From assembly GCA_943788345.1 (NCBI GenBank), contig CALSPX010000017.1:54440-118439 (forward strand): a DNA stretch of 64,000 nucleotides. Reading direction: 5' to 3'. Position numbers and translations under genes: made by a program. The notes under the pieces were generated by a model. The model did no database searches, was not told the DNA's origin, and was given only the letters and a program-made list of their open reading frames with translations. This stretch comes from Ascidiaceihabitans sp023955215. Its GTDB lineage: Bacteria; Pseudomonadota; Alphaproteobacteria; Rhodobacterales; Rhodobacteraceae. This document shows positions 26,101 through 35,495 of this stretch, piece by piece (positions within the stretch are counted from its first letter, which is position 1; the number at the start of each line of letters is the position of its first letter).

Positions 26101-27533
26101 TATGAGTGTTTTGCTTCCGTCAATGTGTCGTAAATATCTTTGTAGGCCTGCGAAGATGCTTTCCAACCAACAGGCTGTTTCATCCCGTTGCGCTGCAGCA
26201 CGCGCCACATCTTTTTGTCTGCAAATACATCAATCAAGCGGACAAATGCATTTGACAATGCTTGTGCGTTGATCGGAAAGAATTGGATTCCAGTCGCGAC
26301 CTTCCTTGCCAAGGCAGCAGGGGATGCATTGATAACCGTATCGGCAAGCCCGCCCGTCAAGGCAACGACTGGCACGGTGCCATAGCGCAACCCGTAAAGC
26401 TGAGTCAGGCCACACGGTTCAAATCGCGAAGGGACAAGGATCGCATCGCCGCCTGCCATCATCTGGTGCGAAAGGGCTTCGTCATAACCGATCTTGACAG
26501 ACAGGTTCTTGTGATTTTCCGCGGCCTTCGCCAACGCAACTTCTAACTTTGGATCACCTGATCCCAGCAGTGCCAATTGCCCACCATTATCCAAAAGTAC
26601 GGGCAGCGCGTCTAACAACAGGTCGATGCCTTTTTGTTCTGTTAGTCGGGACACCAAAACACACAAAGGTCCAGATGACGCACCAAGCTTGAACGTCTTG
26701 CGCAGTGCTTGCTTGTTCGCTGCCTTGCCGGTTGGGGCCTTAAAGGGTTTGATGTTGCGGTCCGTTTCTGGGTTCCATTCGCTTAGGTCAATCCCGTTCA
26801 CGATACCTGATAAGTCAGCCTGACGTGATCGTAGCACCCCATCCATGCCAATGCCAAAATCAGGGGTCAGCAATTCTTCTGCATAAGTCTGTGATACAGT
26901 GTTAATCCTGTCCGCACCTATCAACCCCGCTTTTAATGCCGAAATCTGCCCCCAGAATTCAAAATTGTCTGATTTAAATCGGGACGGATCAAGGCCCAGG
27001 GTTGCTAATTTCTCAGCCGGTGCATTTCCATGAAACGCGATGTTATGGATCGTAAACACAAAAGGTACAGTTGTGTTGGTGCCGCGCATATATTCTGGCG
27101 TTAGCCCAGCTTGCCAATCGTGACCGTGCACCACATCAGGTCGCCAGCCATCAATTCCATCTGCTGCGATCGATGCCCCAACCTTACACAGGGCCGCAAA
27201 CCGTTCAGGATTGTCTGACCAATCAGACCCCGTCGCATCCCCGTAAATCGCTCCATCACGATTATATAGGTGTGGCGCATCAAGGATAAGTAGATCCAGA
27301 TCTGCTATTTTGACAGCCAGAATCTTTGCCGGGCCACCAAACAAATCAGAGTGTTCAGCCACAACTTTCGACGTTTGGACTTGTGCCAGAACTGTACGGT
27401 ACCCGGGCAAAAGAACGCGTACATGTACACCGTGGTCTGCCAATGCCTTGGGCAATGCTCCCGCGACATCAGCCAATCCACCTGTCTTTACCAGCGGTGC
27501 GCATTCGGACACAATGAAAAGAACATTCGTCAC
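26100..27533 (-). CDS. glgA: Glycogen synthase (ADP-glucose-dependent, GT5)
   Basis: 477 residues; elongates glycogen from ADP-glucose. The N-terminal substrate-binding loop KTGGL is at residues 16-20 (CAPLVKTGGLADVAGALPKAL). The C-terminal GT5 domain has PSRFEPCGLTQLYGLRYGTVPVV and GGLADTV. The start is GTG at 27533, overlapping the glgC stop in GTGA, so the two are coupled. Order glgB-glgC-glgA-glgX-pgm. Confidence 0.96.
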   Translation of the reverse strand: MTNVLFIVSECAPLVKTGGLADVAGALPKALADHGVHVRVLLPGYRTVLAQVQTSKVVAEHSDLFGGPAKILAVKIADLDLLILDAPHLYNRDGAIYGDATGSDWSDNPERFAALCKVGASIAADGIDGWRPDVVHGHDWQAGLTPEYMRGTNTTVPFVFTIHNIAFHGNAPAEKLATLGLDPSRFKSDNFEFWGQISALKAGLIGADRINTVSQTYAEELLTPDFGIGMDGVLRSRQADLSGIVNGIDLSEWNPETDRNIKPFKAPTGKAANKQALRKTFKLGASSGPLCVLVSRLTEQKGIDLLLDALPVLLDNGGQLALLGSGDPKLEVALAKAAENHKNLSVKIGYDEALSHQMMAGGDAILVPSRFEPCGLTQLYGLRYGTVPVVALTGGLADTVINASPAALARKVATGIQFFPINAQALSNAFVRLIDVFADKKMWRVLQRNGMKQPVGWKASSQAYKDIYDTLTEAKHS

Positions 27534-28786
27534 TGTGAGTCAGCCCTTTTGTCCAACATATCTTGGGTGATTAAGGTGACACCCCGATCTGTAACACGGA
27601 ACCATTTTTCATCTTCACCCCGGTCTTCTCCAACAACCAGTCCTTGTGGGATAACTACGCCGCGATCCACCACAACGTTGCGTAAAATAGCTGATCTGTT
27701 CACCACCACTTCTGGCAGGACCACCGCATGATCCAACACCGCATAGGAGTTCGTGTGAACGTTCGTGAACAAAACTGAATTTCGCACTTCGGTTCCTGAA
27801 ATAATGCAACCACCGGCTATCATGGATGAAATTGCAATACCACGCCTGCCACTTTCATTGTGAATGAACTTTGCTGGGGGAACTGCTTCGTTATAGGTCC
27901 AGATTGGCCAAGTTTTATCCCAAAGGTCAAGTTCCGGTGTAAAGCCGGTTAGGTCGATATGCGCTTCCCAAAACGCGTCAACTGTACCGACATCTTTCCA
28001 ATATGCAGGTGCGCCGTCTTTGCGGACACAGCTTTCGTCAAATCGATGGGCCATGGCTTTGCCGTTTTCCACGATCTGCGGGATCAAGTCGCTGCCAAAA
28101 TCATTGGTGGAATTCGGGTCCTGAGCATCTTTTTGAAGCAACTCACGCAAGTAGGCCCAGTCAAAAACATATATACCCATCGACGCCAGCGACATATCTG
28201 GATCTTCTGGTGTGCCGGGCGGATCAGATGGTTTTTCAAGAAAACTGGTAATTCGCCCATCTTTGTCAGTGGCCATAACACCAAAAGCGGCTGCATCTGC
28301 GCGCGGCACGGTCAGGCACCCGACCGTCACGTCAGCACGACTTTCGACGTGCTGACGCAGCATAATTTCATAGTCCATTTTGTAGATGTGATCTCCAGCC
28401 AGAATGACCACGTAATCTACATTATAGCTGTCTACGATATCAATATTTTGGGTAACTGCGTCGGCGGTGCCTTTGTACCAATTTTCTGTCCCATCACGTT
28501 GCGATGCAGGAAGTACGTCTAGAAATTCATTCCGTTCAGCACGGAAAAAGCTCCAACCGCGCTGGGTATGCCGGATCAAGCTATGTGCTTTGTATTGGGT
28601 TGCCACAGCAATTTTTCGAATACCTGAATTCACAGCATTGGACAGTGCAAAATCGATGATACGTGCCTTGCCGCCAAAGGGCACCGCTGGCTTCACCCTG
28701 CGATCCGTCAGTTCCTTCAAACGACTGCCCCGCCCGCCTGCCAGAACAAACGCCATCGATCGTTGGGTTATTCTTTGTGTGCGCAT
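27530..28786 (-). CDS. glgC: Glucose-1-phosphate adenylyltransferase (ADP-glucose pyrophosphorylase)
   Basis: 418 residues; the committed, allosterically controlled step of glycogen synthesis. The nucleotide-binding block VLAGGRGSRLKELTDRRVKPAVPFGG is near the N-terminus, FFRAERNEFLDVLPASQR and WYKGTADAV follow, and the C-terminal left-handed beta-helix carries IAGGCIISGTEVRNSVLF. Start ATG 28786 lies 24 bp after the glgB stop, and the stop overlaps glgA by 4 bp. Confidence 0.96.
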   Translation of the reverse strand: MRTQRITQRSMAFVLAGGRGSRLKELTDRRVKPAVPFGGKARIIDFALSNAVNSGIRKIAVATQYKAHSLIRHTQRGWSFFRAERNEFLDVLPASQRDGTENWYKGTADAVTQNIDIVDSYNVDYVVILAGDHIYKMDYEIMLRQHVESRADVTVGCLTVPRADAAAFGVMATDKDGRITSFLEKPSDPPGTPEDPDMSLASMGIYVFDWAYLRELLQKDAQDPNSTNDFGSDLIPQIVENGKAMAHRFDESCVRKDGAPAYWKDVGTVDAFWEAHIDLTGFTPELDLWDKTWPIWTYNEAVPPAKFIHNESGRRGIAISSMIAGGCIISGTEVRNSVLFTNVHTNSYAVLDHAVVLPEVVVNRSAILRNVVVDRGVVIPQGLVVGEDRGEDEKWFRVTDRGVTLITQDMLDKRADSQ

Positions 28787-28810
28787 ATTGGAAACTCCTG
28801 ATTGTGAGGA

Positions 28811-30724
28811 TTATGATGGACTTTTCAGAACGATGACTGACAGCGGTGGTAGCGTTAGGGACAAGGACTGCATATGCCCGTGTGCGGCGCTCTTGGTAGT
28901 TACCCTCCCACCCAAATTGCCACGATTGTCCCCGCCATAAATGGCTGCGTCAGTATTTAGGGCTTCTTTCCACCGTCCCGCGGTCGGAATACCTATTTGA
29001 AAGTTTAGTCTTTCAACTGGTGTAAAGTTGCAGACAACCAATACACTTTGCGCTTCATCCGTGCCTTTGCGAAGGTAGGCCGTGACTGACTGTACGGGAT
29101 CATTGCACACCCATTCGAACCCGCCTGTTTCGCAATCCTTTTCATGCAACGCGGGTGTGTTTCGGTACAGTTCATTTAGATCACGAACCAGCGTTTGAAT
29201 CCCCTTGTTGGCAGGTTGTTCTGCTGCTTCCCAGTTGAGGTCGGCGTCGTGGTTCCATTCTTCGGGTTGAGCGAATTCACACCCCATGAATAGCAGCTTT
29301 TTACCAGGTTGGGTCCACATGAACGCGTAGTAAGCCCGAAGATTAGCAAATTTCTCCCAATCTGTTCCTGGCATCTTATCTATCATCGACCCTTTACCAT
29401 GCACCACTTCGTCATGGCTGATCGGCAGGATGAAATTTTCAGTAAAGGCCCAATCGATAGGGAACGTCATCAAATGATGGTCGTGATGGCGATAGATCGG
29501 ATCGCGTTCCATGTAACGCAATGTGTCATTCATCCAGCCCATATTCCATTTGTACCCAAACCCAAGACCACCACTGTGAACAGGTTGTGAAACCCCCGGA
29601 AACGAAGTGCTTTCTTCAGCAACGGTCATCACCGACGCGTCTGCGCCATAGACCGCGACGTTCAGGTCTTGCAGGAATTCGATCGCTTCATAATTTTCGC
29701 GGCCGCCGTCCTTGTTGGGCATCCACTCGCCGTCGACGCGCGAATAATCACGGTATAACATGGACGCAACCGCATCCACGCGCAGCCCGTCCAAACGGTA
29801 TTCTTCCAACCAGTACAGTGCGTTTGCGACGTAATAATTTTTGACCTCACGCCGACCATAGTTTGGGATTAGGGTATTCCAATCTTGATGAAACCCTTCG
29901 CGTGGGTCAGCGTGTTCGTACAGGGCCGTTCCATCAAATCGTTCCAAGCCGTGCGGGTCTGTTGGGAAATGCCCTGGAACCCAGTCCAGCAAAACACCAA
30001 TGCTTGCGTTATGCGCGGCTTCAACGAAAGCACGGAATTCATTTGGCAGGCCAAAGCGGATCGTCGGTGCATACATCCCAACAGGTTGATACCCCCATGA
30101 TCCGTCGAATGGGTATTCGGTGATTGGCAACAGCTCAATATGGGTGAACCCCATGTGTTTGACGTATCCAACCAGATCACGGGCCAACTCAACATAAGAC
30201 AGCGGTCTGCCATTGTCGTCGTACCGACGACGCCACGATCCCAGGTGAACTTCGTAAATCGATATTGGCTGACCTCGATCATTGTGGGCCGCACGAGTTT
30301 CCATCCATGCGCTGTCCTGCCAGTCGTAGCTGTCGATGTTACGCACGATCGATGCTTTTTCTGGAGGGTGCTGGGACCCGAACCCCACCGGATCGGCCTT
30401 GTCACGCACTATGCTATCAGCACCTGTGACCCGAAACTTGTAAAGCGCACCTTCATGCAAATCTGGAACAAAAATTTCCCATACACCGGTGCCACCAGTC
30501 GGGCACATGGAATTTCGCCCACCATCCCAATCGTTAAAATCTCCGACCACACTGACTAGTTTGGCGTTAGGGGCCCAAACCGCAAAGTGCACACCCTCAG
30601 TACCTTGATGTATTTTCGTGTTCGCACCTAATACACGCCAAAGCTGCTTGTGGGTGCCTTCGCCTATCAGGTATTGGTCAATACTGGAAATTGCGGGATC
30701 ATATGATTTTGGGTTCTGGGTCAT
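28811..30724 (-). CDS. glgB: 1,4-alpha-glucan branching enzyme
   Basis: 637 residues; creates alpha-1,6 branches. CBM48 (GVHFAVWAPNAKLVSVVGDFNDWDG), then the GH13 barrel with the nucleophile Asp in YRLDGLRVDAVASMLYRDYS, the acid Glu in VMTVAEESTSFPGVS and the ISHDEVVHGKGS block. Shorter than the E. coli enzyme because it has one N-terminal carbohydrate module. It is the first gene of the operon. No glycogen phosphorylase gene precedes it; the upstream region holds only promoter sequence and an aldo/keto reductase remnant. No strong ribosome site precedes the ATG. Confidence 0.96.
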   Translation of the reverse strand: MTQNPKSYDPAISSIDQYLIGEGTHKQLWRVLGANTKIHQGTEGVHFAVWAPNAKLVSVVGDFNDWDGGRNSMCPTGGTGVWEIFVPDLHEGALYKFRVTGADSIVRDKADPVGFGSQHPPEKASIVRNIDSYDWQDSAWMETRAAHNDRGQPISIYEVHLGSWRRRYDDNGRPLSYVELARDLVGYVKHMGFTHIELLPITEYPFDGSWGYQPVGMYAPTIRFGLPNEFRAFVEAAHNASIGVLLDWVPGHFPTDPHGLERFDGTALYEHADPREGFHQDWNTLIPNYGRREVKNYYVANALYWLEEYRLDGLRVDAVASMLYRDYSRVDGEWMPNKDGGRENYEAIEFLQDLNVAVYGADASVMTVAEESTSFPGVSQPVHSGGLGFGYKWNMGWMNDTLRYMERDPIYRHHDHHLMTFPIDWAFTENFILPISHDEVVHGKGSMIDKMPGTDWEKFANLRAYYAFMWTQPGKKLLFMGCEFAQPEEWNHDADLNWEAAEQPANKGIQTLVRDLNELYRNTPALHEKDCETGGFEWVCNDPVQSVTAYLRKGTDEAQSVLVVCNFTPVERLNFQIGIPTAGRWKEALNTDAAIYGGDNRGNLGGRVTTKSAAHGHMQSLSLTLPPLSVIVLKSPS

Positions 30725-30957
30725 TTGTTTCTGTCAATACTCTATACCTAACGGCGATAGGTTCAACCACTCTAAACATTATTATGCCTTAAAATTCCAA
30801 TTAGGCTCTATTAGGGCGTGTAGGTACGTATATTCGACTGTTTTTATTAGAAAGCCGCAACCAACGGACAGGCAACAAATTGTTACCTGTCCGTTAAGCC
30901 ATGGTGTAGCCATCCATCTAGAATTCGCCCCTCGAAAAAATCCACTAGGTTTATTGA

Positions 30958-31650
30958 GAGCCAATCAATGTCTATTTCGTCCATGGGTGGGATCGCCATA
31001 CGCCAATCCTGGACACCTTGGCCACGCTCACTGATTTGGTCAAAGCTGGCAAAATTCACAATATCGCATGGTCCAACGTAAGTGGCTGGCAGTTGCAAAA
31101 AATCGTTTCGACTGCTCAGGCTGAGCGCTTTGCGATGCCTGTGGCCATGCAACCGCAATACAATCTTTTGGAACGTGGGATAGAGGCAGAGGTTCTGCCC
31201 TGTTGTTTGGAAAACAACATCTCGTTGACCCCTTGGTCGCCACTTGGCGGTGGGTGGCTGACGGGCAAGTATTCGGCGGCCAACAGGCCCAGCGGTGCAA
31301 CACGTTTGGGCGAGGACCCAAATCGGGGTGTTGAAGCCTATGACATTCGCAACACGGATCGCACCTATCGCATCCTTGATGTTGTTGAAAAGATAGCGAC
31401 GCGTCACGCACGTCCCATGACGCATGTTGCGCTGGCATGGCTGCTTGCACGCCCAGGTGTTTCATCTGTTTTGTTGGGTGCGCGCGACATTGATCAATTG
31501 CAGGGAAGTATGGATGCGTATGATTTCACACTAGAGCAAGCGGAAATGGCTGCGCTGTCTTTGGCATCGTCAAATGGCCCGCTGCACTATCCTTACAACT
31601 TCTTGGAAGATTGGTGTGACATAGATGTGTGGAAACGGTTGCAGGGTTAA
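30958..31650 (+). pseudogene. Aldo/keto reductase remnant, N-terminus lost
   Basis: The frame opens after a TGA at 30955-30957 and reads INVYFVHGWDRHTPILDTLA, then DLVKAGKIHNIAWSNVSGWQ through PVAMQPQYNLLERGIE to a normal C-terminus (LAWLLARPGVSSVLLGARD). Intact family members are about 330 residues; here roughly the first 110 are missing. Of the catalytic tetrad Asp-Tyr-Lys-His only the His (YFVHGWD) remains, so activity is unlikely. A TTG at 31018 could start a 210-residue fragment. Just upstream, GLLRANQ in another frame resembles the preceding helix, suggesting decay by small indels. Confidence 0.82.
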
Positions 31651-31667
31651 CGTTTGGGTGCAGGGGA

Positions 31668-33008
31668 TCATAACCCCATCAAGGCGGGGTCAAATGGATA
31701 CTTGGTCAGGTTTTCATATCCATCGTCGGTGATCAAAACCTGATCCTCCAGTTTGATGGTAAAGGCACCGCCAACTTCGCCCACTGCTGCCTCGACGCAC
31801 AGCACCATGCCCGCCTTAAGCGGATAGTCGAACGCGCCAGCCACAGCCTGATCTGGATAGGCAACCAAGGGCCATTCATCACACAGGCCAACACCGTGCA
31901 TCAGGCATCCGTATTTTTGAGCCTGATACTTGTCATCCAATCGATGGGAATTCGCGGTTAGTTCCGGGATCATGACGCCCGGCTTTAACATCTCCATGTT
32001 GGTCATGATGTGCTCATGGGAATGTTGCATCGCATAGATCATTTCAGTTGGTGGTTTTTGATCTCCAATCCACCAACTGCGCGAGATATCAACGCAGATT
32101 CCGTATGATCCAACAAGGTCGGTGTCAAAGCTGATGATCTCGTTATTTTGTGTAATCCGTGGTCCGCATTCTTGGAACCACGGATTGGTGCGCTGGCCTG
32201 ACGTGAGCAGGCGTGTCTCTATCCATTCCCCGCCGCGCCGGATATTTTCTGCGTGCAAGATCGCCCAAACATCGTCTTCTGACGTCTTACCATTCCCTAC
32301 ATTGGCACGGGCGAAGTCCTCCATCGCTTTGACGCTGGTTTCACATGCATGCGAGGCGCAGCGCATTGCTAGGATTTCATCGGGGCCTTTGATGGAACGC
32401 GATTTTTCGGTGACCTCTTCGCCATCCATTATCTTGAACCCTTGGGCTTGAAGCGCCTTTAAGCCGTGCAACATGATCTTGTCGACAGCCAGTTTTGAAT
32501 GGTTGGGTGCGTGTTCTTGCAACAGCGCGCGCACCTCATTGGCAAATACATCGGCGGCGACATCTACCTTATCTCCACGGTCGAAATAAAACAGATCAGC
32601 ACCAGATCGTTGTTCAGCAACCAATGGATTGAACGTGCTGAGGAAGGGCGAGTTTTTATAATCCCAAATGACCATGTACCCATCTGCGCACAGCAACACA
32701 GCGCGGAATGGGTTGTGCGTGTTCCATAGCTGCATGTTGGTTGAGTCGGTCGCATACCGTATGTTCAGCGGGTCAAACATCAACAGACCGCCATAACCCC
32801 GATCGACAATATGTTGCGTCAATCGCGCATGACGATAGCTGCGCATATTCGCAAGATTGGGCAGGATCAGACCCGCAGCCTCCCATTCGCGCATGGCAAG
32901 TTGGGTGGGGCCAATCTCGATCCGGTCTTGATCGTTGGGGGAACCATCGCCCAGCGTTGCACCGCGTGTTGGATCGATTTTGCGGATGGCGCTGTGGTGT
33001 TGGTTCAT
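31668..33008 (-). CDS. dddP: DMSP lyase DddP (M24 metallopeptidase fold)
   Basis: 446 residues; cleaves dimethylsulfoniopropionate to dimethyl sulfide and acrylate. It has the creatinase/M24 fold, but the metal and catalytic residues fall at the positions described for Roseobacter DddP: D295 and D297 (SFDTDLVG), D307 (CVDISRSW), H371 (MHGVGLCDE), D377, E406 (CVEAAVG) and E421 (IKLEDQV). The N-terminus MNQHHSAIRKIDPTRGATLG is also DddP-like. The frame is open further upstream, but ATG 33008 has AGGAG at ideal spacing. Cytosolic. It lies 133 bp downstream of a GlxA/FtrA-type regulator in the same direction, a candidate controller. Confidence 0.96.
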   Translation of the reverse strand: MNQHHSAIRKIDPTRGATLGDGSPNDQDRIEIGPTQLAMREWEAAGLILPNLANMRSYRHARLTQHIVDRGYGGLLMFDPLNIRYATDSTNMQLWNTHNPFRAVLLCADGYMVIWDYKNSPFLSTFNPLVAEQRSGADLFYFDRGDKVDVAADVFANEVRALLQEHAPNHSKLAVDKIMLHGLKALQAQGFKIMDGEEVTEKSRSIKGPDEILAMRCASHACETSVKAMEDFARANVGNGKTSEDDVWAILHAENIRRGGEWIETRLLTSGQRTNPWFQECGPRITQNNEIISFDTDLVGSYGICVDISRSWWIGDQKPPTEMIYAMQHSHEHIMTNMEMLKPGVMIPELTANSHRLDDKYQAQKYGCLMHGVGLCDEWPLVAYPDQAVAGAFDYPLKAGMVLCVEAAVGEVGGAFTIKLEDQVLITDDGYENLTKYPFDPALMGL

Positions 33009-33141
33009 TTTGACACTCCTCCAATCCCTACAGCTTGGCGTAGTTTTCACAGGATGGATTGCCAGTTTGCGACGTGGATCAGTGGTTTTTCTGGTCGCAT
33101 TTCCAACTTTGTGGGCAGTCAGTTTGGCGCGGTCATTGTCC

Positions 33142-34119
33142 TTAAACAGTTCCCAGCCGTTCCCTGTATCTGACAGGTGGCACGCCGATGGCTTTGCGGA
33201 ACTCTCTGCGAAAAGTTTCGGCAGACCCAAACCCACAAGCGATCCAGACATCTGATAAGGGGACCTCACTGTTTTCTAGCAGCTCTGCCGCGCGTGCGAC
33301 GCGTTCTCCTTTTAACCAGTTCAGTGGTGTCAGCCCAACCTCTTCGGAAAAGCGCCGCGCAAATGTGCGCTCGCTTGTGGCGGCAGTGCTGGCCATGCGA
33401 TCCACTGGCCATTCTTCATCCAGTTTGGAGCGGATGTGATCCTGTACAGATGAAATGCCGGAACCCACGCGTGCTTTGGGCTCTGGACGTGGAACGAACT
33501 GTCGTTGGCCGCCATCACGTTGTGCTGGCAGCACCAGACGCCGGGCAACAGTTGCAGCGACCTGTGCGCCGTAGTCATTGCGAATGATATGCAGGCCAAG
33601 ATCGAGACCCGCAGCCGATCCCGCTGAGGTAAAGACGCGATCGTCTTCGACAAACAGCACGTCGGGATCAACAACGGTGGATGGATATTTCTGCGCCAGT
33701 TTATCGGTGTAGTTCCAATGGGTGGTGGCGCGTTTGCCATCCAGCAAACCAGCGGCTGCCAGAACGAAGACACCTGAACAGATAGACGCCACGCGCGCCC
33801 CTCTGTCATGTGCGGCCTTCAGTGCTTTGCACAATGCATCGGGCACAGGCGCATCAGCGCCGCGCCATCCGGGCACGATGATCAGGCTGGCCTCTTGCAG
33901 TACGTCTAGATCAGCGTCGGCTTCAACAGTGATACCACCCACGGCACACATTGGGCCTGCCTCTGCTTTGACGACCGAAAACCGATACCAGTTGTCAAAT
34001 TCTGGGCGTGACAAGGCGAACAGCTCCACCGCGATCCCAAATTCAAATGTGCACAATCCGTCATAGGCAATCGCGCAAACAAGCGGGTCTTGGGTGGTGG
34101 TTTGGTGTGGCTTTGTCAT
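33142..34119 (-). CDS. GlxA/FtrA-family AraC-type transcriptional regulator
   Basis: 325 residues. An N-terminal DJ-1/PfpI-like domain (VCAIAYDGLCTFEFGIAVELF; SICSGVFVLAAAGLLDGKRATTHW with the nucleophile-elbow Cys) is joined to a C-terminal AraC/XylS double helix-turn-helix (MASTAATSERTFARRFSEEVG; SDVWIACGFGSAETFRREFRKAIG). FtrA-like proteins have this layout and length. The start ATG 34119 (MTKPHQTT) is preferred over an upstream in-frame one. It is divergent from the NTF2-like gene and upstream of dddP, so its targets may include either. Relatives control betaine and carnitine genes, so a DMSP-related role is an inference. Confidence 0.85.
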   Translation of the reverse strand: MTKPHQTTTQDPLVCAIAYDGLCTFEFGIAVELFALSRPEFDNWYRFSVVKAEAGPMCAVGGITVEADADLDVLQEASLIIVPGWRGADAPVPDALCKALKAAHDRGARVASICSGVFVLAAAGLLDGKRATTHWNYTDKLAQKYPSTVVDPDVLFVEDDRVFTSAGSAAGLDLGLHIIRNDYGAQVAATVARRLVLPAQRDGGQRQFVPRPEPKARVGSGISSVQDHIRSKLDEEWPVDRMASTAATSERTFARRFSEEVGLTPLNWLKGERVARAAELLENSEVPLSDVWIACGFGSAETFRREFRKAIGVPPVRYRERLGTV

Positions 34120-34217
34120 GTTGGCGGAATCCGACCGTGTACTGGCATATCTGCCAGTATCGCAGAAATCAGAAAGATGGCAAGTATTGCTAGAGAACAA
34201 ACAATGGAGACGACATC

Positions 34218-34598
34218 ATGCAAAACACATCAAACCTTTTGGACGCGGTTCAGGTCTATTTCGACGCATTATACGAATGTGACATCGTTAAGCTGAACGC
34301 AGTGTTCCACGAAACCTCCAGCCTGTTTGACGCGGACAACGGTAAGATTTTCGCAGAACCGATTGAGAGCTTTAGTCGTGATGTTTCCACGCGCACTTCA
34401 CCTGCCAGCAAGAAGCAGGAACGCGAGGAAGAAATCCTGATGATCGATTATCTTTCACCGATCAGCGCCACGGTTAAGATTAGATTGCGCGCCCATCAAA
34501 GTGTGTTCGTGGACCACCTTGGTTTCGTCCTCGGTGAAAACGGATGGAAAATCGTTTCCAAGATTTGGCATCTGGAGCGCACTGTAGAAATCGCCTGA
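34218..34598 (+). CDS. NTF2-like (SnoaL/lumazine-binding-like) small protein
   Basis: 126 residues with the cone-fold pattern of NTF2-like proteins: DAVQVYFDALYECDIVKLNAVFHETSSLFDA at the N-terminus and VDHLGFVLGENGWKIVSKIWH at the end. Such proteins serve as small isomerases or binding proteins; no specific role can be assigned. GGAG lies 8 bases before the ATG. It is divergent from the FtrA-like regulator and followed by a carboxymuconolactone-decarboxylase-family gene and a RidA gene. Confidence 0.75.
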   Translation: MQNTSNLLDAVQVYFDALYECDIVKLNAVFHETSSLFDADNGKIFAEPIESFSRDVSTRTSPASKKQEREEEILMIDYLSPISATVKIRLRAHQSVFVDHLGFVLGENGWKIVSKIWHLERTVEIA

Positions 34599-34688
34599 CC
34601 TTTACGGCATTCCACTTGCGCACAGGGCGTTGTCTGTAAACTATGTTCTGCAAATGCCCGTCGCGGGCTGCTAAACTTGGAGAACATA

Positions 34689-35075
34689 ATGACGAACCGT
34701 TTGGATCAAGGGATGGCCGTGCGCCGCGAAGTGTTGGGCGACGCACATGTTGATCGTGCAGAGGCGGCCAAGACGCCCTTTGACCAACCGTTTCAATCCA
34801 TGATCACCGAAGGGGCATGGGGCACTTTGTGGGCTGATGATACAATCACCCGTCGCGAACGGTCGATGCTGACATTGGCGTTGTTGGCCGCGACTGGAAA
34901 TTTCGAAGAAATCCCGATGCATGTGCGGGCCTGTAAAAATACCGGTGCGTCCCCCGATGATATTTTGCAGGCCTTCATGCATGTGGCCGTTTACGCAGGT
35001 GTGCCAAAGGCAAACCACGCTATCAAGTTGGCCAAGGCAACGTTGGCAGAACTTGACGGTGAGGGCACTGTGTAA
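34689..35075 (+). CDS. 4-carboxymuconolactone decarboxylase-family protein (PcaC-like)
   Basis: 128 residues covering the whole CMD domain: RREVLGDAHVDRAEA, YLW-type GTLWADDTITRRERSMLTLA, LLAATGNFEEIPMHVRACKNTGAS and EILQ-like DDILQAFMHVAVYAGVPKANHA. This arrangement and length are those of PcaC, which decarboxylates carboxymuconolactone in protocatechuate breakdown. No other pca gene is near, so the role is uncertain. The ATG 34689 follows GGAG. The next gene, RidA, is in the same direction. Confidence 0.85.
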   Translation: MTNRLDQGMAVRREVLGDAHVDRAEAAKTPFDQPFQSMITEGAWGTLWADDTITRRERSMLTLALLAATGNFEEIPMHVRACKNTGASPDDILQAFMHVAVYAGVPKANHAIKLAKATLAELDGEGTV

Positions 35076-35150
35076 CGTCATCTCCACAGGTCTGGTGCGC
35101 ATGCATCTTAGGATCTATGAGTTGGGCAACACTTACAAAAGGGAAATGCG

Positions 35151-35495
35151 ATGACCATTGAACGTATGCACACCGGCGAACGCGCCAGCAAAATCGTGAA
35201 GCACAACGGAACCGTTTATTTGTCCGGTCAGGTGGGCACATCTGACGACAGCATTCAGGACCAGACGCAACAATGTCTGGATAAGATTGACGCTCTATTG
35301 GCAGAAGCGGGCAGCTCTAACAGACAACTGTTGCAGGTGACCGTTTGGTTGTCCGACATGGGGTACTTTGCGGATATGAACGGCGTTTGGAACGCTTGGG
35401 TTCCAGAGGGTCATGCCCCTGCACGTGCGTGCGGCGAAGCGAAGCTGGCGCGCAAAGGCCTGAAGGTCGAAATTCTGGTAACGGCTGCTTACTAA
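35151..35495 (+). CDS. RidA-family enamine/imine deaminase
   Basis: 114 residues with the RidA fold pattern: VYLSGQVGTSDDSIQDQTQQCLDKIDALLAEAGSS, then LLQVTVWLSDMGYFADMNGVWNAWVPEGHAPARACGEAKLA, with the conserved Arg (ARACGE) that binds the substrate carboxylate, and VEILVTAAY at the end. RidA proteins hydrolyse reactive imines such as 2-aminoacrylate. Its stop overlaps that of the convergent racemase-like gene by 4 bp, beside an amino-acid oxidation operon that would generate imines. Confidence 0.9.
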   Translation: MTIERMHTGERASKIVKHNGTVYLSGQVGTSDDSIQDQTQQCLDKIDALLAEAGSSNRQLLQVTVWLSDMGYFADMNGVWNAWVPEGHAPARACGEAKLARKGLKVEILVTAAY

